A stretch of 9,350 bases of DNA from Candidatus Brocadiales bacterium. Lineage in GTDB: Bacteria > Planctomycetota > Brocadiia > Brocadiales > Bathyanammoxibiaceae. The translations under genes and the position numbers were made by a program. The notes beneath the pieces are model-generated. The model did not search any database. It was given only the letters and a program-made list of their open reading frames with translations, and had not been told where the DNA came from. Shown here piece after piece: positions 5,404 through 9,350 of the stretch. The stretch spans positions 1-9,350 of the forward strand of contig JAUQZZ010000074.1 in NCBI GenBank assembly GCA_030586765.1, read 5' to 3'. The first letter of the stretch is position 1. Each line of letters opens with the position of its first letter.

Positions 5404-6102
5404 TTAGGCCTGTTCCTTTTTGTCTACATCCTTGTCTATTACCTTCCTCATATCAGCGTAGAGTTTCTTCGGTAATCTAAATCTAGTTGATGGCGTGGTA
5501 ATGGAGATATTAGGGAACCCGAGGGCCTCCCGTGACACCTCCTCATGACGCCGGGCAAACTCATCAATATTGCCATAATCCAGGGCCCCGGTGGGGCAGA
5601 CGTGGACACACATGGGCTTCAGGCCCTTATCTATACGGGTCTTGCAGAGTTCACATTTATGAACCTTTTTAGCCTCCTTCTCATACTGAGGAACCTGATA
5701 GGGGCATGCCCAAGTGCAGTATTTACATCCAATGCATCTCTCCTTACTATGCTCCACAATACCGTCGGGCCTTGTCTTCCTATAGGCCTTCACAGGGCAT
5801 GCCCCTACGCATGCAGGCTTCTCACAGTGGTTACAGGCCAGAGACATAAACACCCTGGAGGAATCAGGAAAGACGCCTCCCTCCCTGGCCCTAACCTTCC
5901 TCCATCTCACCCCTACAGGTAAGGCATTGTACTCCTTACAAGCGGCCTCGCATGCACGACAGCCAACGCACTTCTCCATATCCACAAAGAAACCCAACTG
6001 ATGCCGTCTCTGCGCTTGCTCAAGACCTAACAGTCTTTTTATGAGCATCCCAGGAGGCCATAACCATGCCAGGGACTGGGCTAGAAATTCCTTTCTTTTC
6101 AT
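5404..6102 (-). CDS. DmsB-like four-[4Fe-4S] ferredoxin subunit
   Basis: The 232-residue protein carries 16 cysteines in four groups: CVGCRACEAAC (45-55), CNHCEKPACVGAC (90-102), CIGCKYCTWAC (123-133) and CELCKTRIDKGLKPMCVHVC (150-169). Each is followed by the usual proline or lysine context, so four [4Fe-4S] clusters are expected. This is the electron-wire subunit of DmsABC-type enzymes, passing electrons between the membrane anchor and the catalytic subunit. Compared with DmsB, which starts close to the first cluster, it has about 34 extra N-terminal residues (MKRKEFLAQSLAWLW and so on) with a hydrophobic stretch; this looks like a decayed Tat signal because the arginine pair is K-R-K. The start overlaps the catalytic gene stop by 4 bp (ATGA), which implies translational coupling. 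Confidence 0.9.
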   Translation of the reverse strand: MKRKEFLAQSLAWLWPPGMLIKRLLGLEQAQRRHQLGFFVDMEKCVGCRACEAACKEYNALPVGVRWRKVRAREGGVFPDSSRVFMSLACNHCEKPACVGACPVKAYRKTRPDGIVEHSKERCIGCKYCTWACPYQVPQYEKEAKKVHKCELCKTRIDKGLKPMCVHVCPTGALDYGNIDEFARRHEEVSREALGFPNISITTPSTRFRLPKKLYADMRKVIDKDVDKKEQA

Positions 6103-8306
6103 ACAGTACCTTTGCCCTTTGGTAAGATATTTACCGCCGCCTGCTTAAAATTGGGCTCCTTTGAAGCCTGGTCCACGGCATCCACTGTAATGTCATTGAC
6201 CGGGACCTGGTTGTCAAAGAAGGGGATAAAGACCGTTCCAGGCATAATGGACGGGGTAACCCTGGCCCAGGTACTAATACGCCCTCTCCTGGACACTACC
6301 TCTATCTCATCACCGAACCGTATCTTTAACCTCTCTGCGTCAATAGGATTAATCTCTACATAGGCCCTGGGCACCAGGGCCTTGAGTTCAGGGACCTTTC
6401 TGGTCTTTGTTCCTGTATGCCAATGTTCAATGACCCTGCCTGTGTTTAAAATAAAGGGATACGCTGAATCCGTGGCCTCTGGCAAGGGCAGGTCCTCAAC
6501 AGGGTGAAGCCTCGCCCTACCATCGGGGGTATTAAAGATGCCATTGGTGTAAAGCCTCTGGGTACCCCCTGGTGAATCCTTGGTGGCCGGCCATTGGATG
6601 CCACCAGAGGCAAGAATCTTGTCGTAATCCATCTCGGAATAATCACAGGGCCTACCCTTACCAATCCTTCTTATCTCCTCAAAGACGTCCCTGGGGTTTT
6701 TGTAGGGGAAGAGGGCCTTAAGACCAAGACGTTCCGCTATATCCATAAAGGTCTCAAAATCTGTCTTTGCCGTACCTGGGGGCTTTACTGCGGCCATAGC
6801 CAGATTTACACGCCTCTCGCTATTGGTCATGGTCCCTGTCTTTTCTCCCCACATGGCCGCAGGGAGGACCATATCCGCATATATGGAGGTATCTGTCGGG
6901 TGATAAACATCCTGTACCACAAGAAATTCTACGTTTTTCAATGCCTCGAGGACACTTTGCCTGTTTGGTCCTGACAGGCCCACGTTGTGGGCTATTATCC
7001 ATAGCATCTTTATATCGCCCTTACGTGCGGCAGCCAGAATCTCTGTAATACTCATACCTAGTTTCTCTGGAAATACAGACTCATCCACACCCCAGAACTG
7101 GGCCACTTCTCGCCTGTGGGCTGGATTGACTAGAGACCTGTATCCTGGGAGCCCTTTTGCCTTGCCCTCGTATTCCCTGCTCCCCATAGCATTACACTGT
7201 CCTGTAATGGAAAAGGGGGCGCAACCAGGTTTCCCTATCTTCCCCGTGATTAGATGCAAATTGTTAATGTCTTTGACTATATTTGTACCTTCTACGCTCT
7301 GATTAACCCCCATGCACCAGCATGTCACCGCTGTCTTTGCCTTACCAAAGAGCCTGGCAGCCTTTATGATATCTTCCTTGGGAACCCCTGTACGCTGGGA
7401 TGCTGCCTCGGGTGTACACCCCTCTGCATGGGCCTTCAGTTCTGAAAATCCTACCGTGTGTTCATTAATAAAATCCTCGTTGACATATCCCTCCTCGATA
7501 ATAATTCTTATCATAGCGTTTAACAATGTAACGTCTGTAGCGGGACTAATGGGTAAGTAGAGGTCTGCAACCCTTCCCAGTTGTGTCTTCCTGGGGTCAA
7601 CGACTATAATCTTCGGATGGTTAGAATCCATGGCCCTCTGGAGCCTGTGGTAAATAAGGGGATGCTGTTCTGAGGGGTTCCACCCTATGGACATGATAAC
7701 TTCTGCGTGTTCAAAATCCTCGTAACAACCAGGTGGGCCATCACTGCCAAAGGATTGGATGTAACCCACTACAGCGCTGGCCATGCACAGGGTGGTATTG
7801 GCATCATAGTGAGGCGTCCTTATCCCCGTCCTCACCAGCTTTCCCAGGAGGTAGAACTCCTCCGTTACCAACTGGCCAGTGCAGAGGACGGCAATCTCCT
7901 CAGGCTTATATTGTTTTATCTTTGACACAAAGAGGGGGATAGCCTCATACCAGCTAGTCCCCCTGAACCCGCCCCCCTTTTTGTCCCTAAGGAGGGGCAT
8001 GGTCAGACGGTCCTCTGTATGTATAATCTTGTGCTCGTAAATACCTTTGGGGCACAATTTCCCATTATTTACCGGATTGTCTTCCTTTCCTTTAACGGCC
8101 ACAGCCTTGCCGTCCTTTACGCCGATGAACATCCCACACCCTACGGAACAATATCCACAGGTGGAATACACCCACTCCACTGAGGAGTCGGGCCCTTCTT
8201 CCACCTGATTAACGGCCCCTGCTGCCTGGTCGTTGAGGAGATAAGCACCCGTCCCCAGGGCCACAGAACCCGTGAGCTTATGAAAATCCCTTCTAGAGAG
8301 CTTCAT
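6099..8306 (-). CDS. Tat-exported NapA/NarB-type molybdopterin oxidoreductase, probable nitrate reductase catalytic subunit
   Basis: The 735-residue protein starts with a Tat signal (SRRDFHK at 4-10, hydrophobic 14-24), so it should act outside the cytoplasmic membrane. A [4Fe-4S] site is formed by C50, C53, C57 and C85, with K87 in the electron-transfer position. C174 in TTLCMASAVV is the expected molybdenum ligand. GSDGPPGCYED (187-197) is typical of nitrate reductases of the NarB/NasA/NapA group, not formate dehydrogenases. The C-terminal dinucleotide-binding domain has HWHTGTKTRKVPEL and FFDNQVPVN, which I recall as NapA-like. Length is near that of monomeric Desulfovibrio-type NapA and short of the larger proteobacterial NapA. 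Nitrate is therefore the best substrate guess; another oxyanion cannot be excluded. The operon gives it DmsB- and DmsC-like partners instead of NapB or NapC. It overlaps the genes on both sides by 4 bp. Confidence 0.85.
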   Translation of the reverse strand: MKLSRRDFHKLTGSVALGTGAYLLNDQAAGAVNQVEEGPDSSVEWVYSTCGYCSVGCGMFIGVKDGKAVAVKGKEDNPVNNGKLCPKGIYEHKIIHTEDRLTMPLLRDKKGGGFRGTSWYEAIPLFVSKIKQYKPEEIAVLCTGQLVTEEFYLLGKLVRTGIRTPHYDANTTLCMASAVVGYIQSFGSDGPPGCYEDFEHAEVIMSIGWNPSEQHPLIYHRLQRAMDSNHPKIIVVDPRKTQLGRVADLYLPISPATDVTLLNAMIRIIIEEGYVNEDFINEHTVGFSELKAHAEGCTPEAASQRTGVPKEDIIKAARLFGKAKTAVTCWCMGVNQSVEGTNIVKDINNLHLITGKIGKPGCAPFSITGQCNAMGSREYEGKAKGLPGYRSLVNPAHRREVAQFWGVDESVFPEKLGMSITEILAAARKGDIKMLWIIAHNVGLSGPNRQSVLEALKNVEFLVVQDVYHPTDTSIYADMVLPAAMWGEKTGTMTNSERRVNLAMAAVKPPGTAKTDFETFMDIAERLGLKALFPYKNPRDVFEEIRRIGKGRPCDYSEMDYDKILASGGIQWPATKDSPGGTQRLYTNGIFNTPDGRARLHPVEDLPLPEATDSAYPFILNTGRVIEHWHTGTKTRKVPELKALVPRAYVEINPIDAERLKIRFGDEIEVVSRRGRISTWARVTPSIMPGTVFIPFFDNQVPVNDITVDAVDQASKEPNFKQAAVNILPKGKGTV

Positions 8307-8872
8307 AAGGTCTCTTGTCCCTCCATAACACCCATGACCTCCACATTCTTGGTAATATCCTGCTCCATTTTAAGGATATTGGCATAAGTAGTCCTTAGCC
8401 TCCTCAGTAAGGTAAAGAGGATGAGCTGCATATTTTGAGGAGTACTTAATAGGCCCTTTTTGAAAAAGGGGTTCTTTAGCTTTCGATTCATTTCTTTCAT
8501 CTCTTCGTTACAGAAAGACAGCTTGCTTTGAACCTCCGTAATATCTTTAACGAGATTAACCAGTGCCTTAAAAAAGGAAGCGGCTTCAACAGGAAGGGTA
8601 TTTATGGATTGGGAGAAGTCTTTTTGTGAGATCCTCTGAACCTCCATATCGGAGGAAGCTACCACCGTGGCGGTCCTTTCCGTCTCCCCGATAAAGGCCA
8701 TTTCTCCAAAAACATCCCCCTCTCCTAAAGAACCTATAGTTACCTCTCTTTCCCCATACCTCTTTAACACCTGGGCATGACCCTTGTTAATTATATAGAC
8801 ATTAAAAGCAGGGGCCGCCTCCCTGATGATAGCCTCCCCTTTTCTATACCTGGTTATCTGACCTATCTCCAT
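8303..8872 (-). CDS. Cyclic-nucleotide-binding domain protein without a DNA-binding domain
   Basis: Residues 9-95 form a CRP-type cyclic-nucleotide-binding domain: YRKGEAIIREAAPAFNVYII, then KGHAQV, and the phosphate-binding cassette GEGDVFGEMAFIG-ETERTATV (50-70). E57 and R66, the equivalents of ligand-contacting residues in CRP, are kept, so nucleotide binding is plausible. The C-terminal part (about 96-189) is helical and charged and shows no helix-turn-helix, so it is not a CRP/FNR transcription factor. The protein lacks the first helix of CRP, but AAGGAGG (8878-8884) 5 nt before the ATG at 8872 supports this start. As first gene of the operon, overlapping the catalytic gene by ATGA, it probably acts on the enzyme complex or its assembly in response to a nucleotide. 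No signal peptide is seen, so it is cytoplasmic. Confidence 0.8.
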   Translation of the reverse strand: MEIGQITRYRKGEAIIREAAPAFNVYIINKGHAQVLKRYGEREVTIGSLGEGDVFGEMAFIGETERTATVVASSDMEVQRISQKDFSQSINTLPVEAASFFKALVNLVKDITEVQSKLSFCNEEMKEMNRKLKNPFFKKGLLSTPQNMQLILFTLLRRLRTTYANILKMEQDITKNVEVMGVMEGQETL

Positions 8873-8911
8873 AGCCTCCTCCTTTAAACCCCCTTTTATT
8901 GCTTCCGGCGT

Positions 8912-8939
8912 GGGACAGAGCGTCCCGCCTGAGGCGGAT
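8912..8939. repeat. Paired small palindromes related to the lead repeat
   Basis: GGGAC-agagc-GTCCC (8912-8926) is directly joined to CCGCC-tga-GGCGG (8925-8937). The core GCCTGAGGCGGAT (8927-8939) matches 11 of 13 bases of 1390-1402, so this is a third, partial copy of the lead element. It sits about 40 bp upstream of the operon start codon and would form hairpins in the leader transcript. Confidence 0.5.
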
Positions 8940-9350
8940 AGCCCTGCTTCTGGCGGGCCACCTGGGCCTCCTTACATAGAGGATTGTCTAACGGGAAAGA
9001 ACCTGTTAAGTTTAGAGATTAAACCTCTGCAAAAATTTTCCCTTGTGGAGAGGCCCTTCCGTTCGCTCAAGGACAAGCACGGCCTCCCTTTCAGAGGTGC
9101 CCCTACATCAGCTTTGCACTTAAAGATTAATAGGTTTGATGATACAAAAGGTAAGTTTAACTTCGTGAGTGCCCCCGGCCGCCAGAGTGGCTAGCTACCA
9201 AAAATAAATCTTAAGCCAGCACATCTAACAAACCCTTGGTCCCTTTTTACACTCTTTCCTATATTTGTCAAGTAGGGACTTTAACTTTTTTTAATGTGAG
9301 AACTCTGAAAAAGTTTATATGTTGCTTTGATTTCCCCCTCCCTTGATGGG
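8940..9350. other. Non-coding leader and right edge, no convincing gene
   Basis: Over 400 bp hold no supported gene. A plus-strand frame (GTG 8910 to 9194, 94 codons) begins inside the palindromic repeat and lacks a ribosome binding site. Its middle reads VERPFRSLK, faintly like the FRxLK motif near the end of IS4/IS1634-type transposases, so a decayed insertion-sequence remnant is possible but weak. A small inverted repeat, GTTTA-gagat-TAAAC, lies near 9010-9026. Beyond 9195 the sequence is AT-rich without readable features except the promoter candidate. Confidence 0.4.
9244..9271 (-). promoter_or_regulatory. Weak promoter candidate for the molybdoenzyme operon
   Basis: On the minus strand a perfect TTGACA (9266-9271) is followed after 16 bp by TAAAAA (9244-9249), a 4-of-6 match to the -10 box. 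If used, the leader would be about 365 nt. A closer promoter could exist that I do not recognise; no FNR-type or CRP-type palindrome was found. Confidence 0.3.

Noticed and set aside
6099..8306. Formate dehydrogenase alpha subunit
   Set aside because: The molybdenum-ligand region reads TTLCMASAVV with GPPGCYED, typical of nitrate reductases; the VCH-type formate dehydrogenase motif is absent.
9128..9150. FNR- or CRP-type operator near TTTGATGATACAAA
   Set aside because: The arms are only 4 bp (TTTG/CAAA) and do not match TTGAT-N4-ATCAA or TGTGA-N6-TCACA.
8910..9194. 94-codon plus-strand frame as a real gene
   Set aside because: It begins with GTG inside a palindromic repeat, has no ribosome binding site and a low-complexity N-terminus. 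Kept only as a possible remnant.

Overview
The window is ordinary protein-coding bacterial DNA with Shine-Dalgarno sequences. Six of the seven genes lie on the minus strand. An exported molybdoenzyme with an iron-sulfur partner and a membrane anchor, next to a carbamate kinase, points to a Gram-negative bacterium with anaerobic or facultative respiration. Small palindromic repeats between genes fit an environmental lineage such as Desulfobacterota, Nitrospirota or Planctomycetota. That placement is a guess: there is no rRNA or marker gene here.

Left region (1-2780, minus strand): a carbamate kinase gene (arcC) lies upstream of a COG2403 protein, the family annotated as cyclic 2,3-diphosphoglycerate synthetase or predicted GTPase, which runs off the left edge. 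The 275 bp between them hold two modules, each a 16-bp lead sequence followed by a long palindrome. Material from the second palindrome reaches into the arcC stop codon.

Centre (2720-4267): a divergent plus-strand gene encodes a secreted SRPBCC (START-like) protein. Facing it is a minus-strand gene for a MerR-type DNA-binding protein with a HicB-antitoxin-like C-terminal domain. That gene has a near-consensus promoter, a perfect 16-bp palindrome at its predicted start site, and a large hairpin with a T-rich tract starting at its stop codon.

Right region (4482-8872, minus strand): a tight four-gene operon. In transcription order it encodes an HTH-less cyclic-nucleotide-binding protein, a Tat-exported NapA/NarB-type molybdopterin oxidoreductase, a DmsB-like four-cluster ferredoxin subunit and a DmsC-like membrane anchor. 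The first two junctions are 4-bp ATGA overlaps and the third gap is 19 bp. The inferred complex is a membrane-bound, quinol-linked reductase, most likely for nitrate. It has DMSO-reductase architecture but a nitrate-reductase-type catalytic subunit. The leader and right edge (8873-9350) have no convincing gene.

The items most worth a second look are the NapA-like/DmsBC complex with its coupled nucleotide sensor, the MerR-HicB fusion with its palindrome, and the modular palindromes at 1390-1559.
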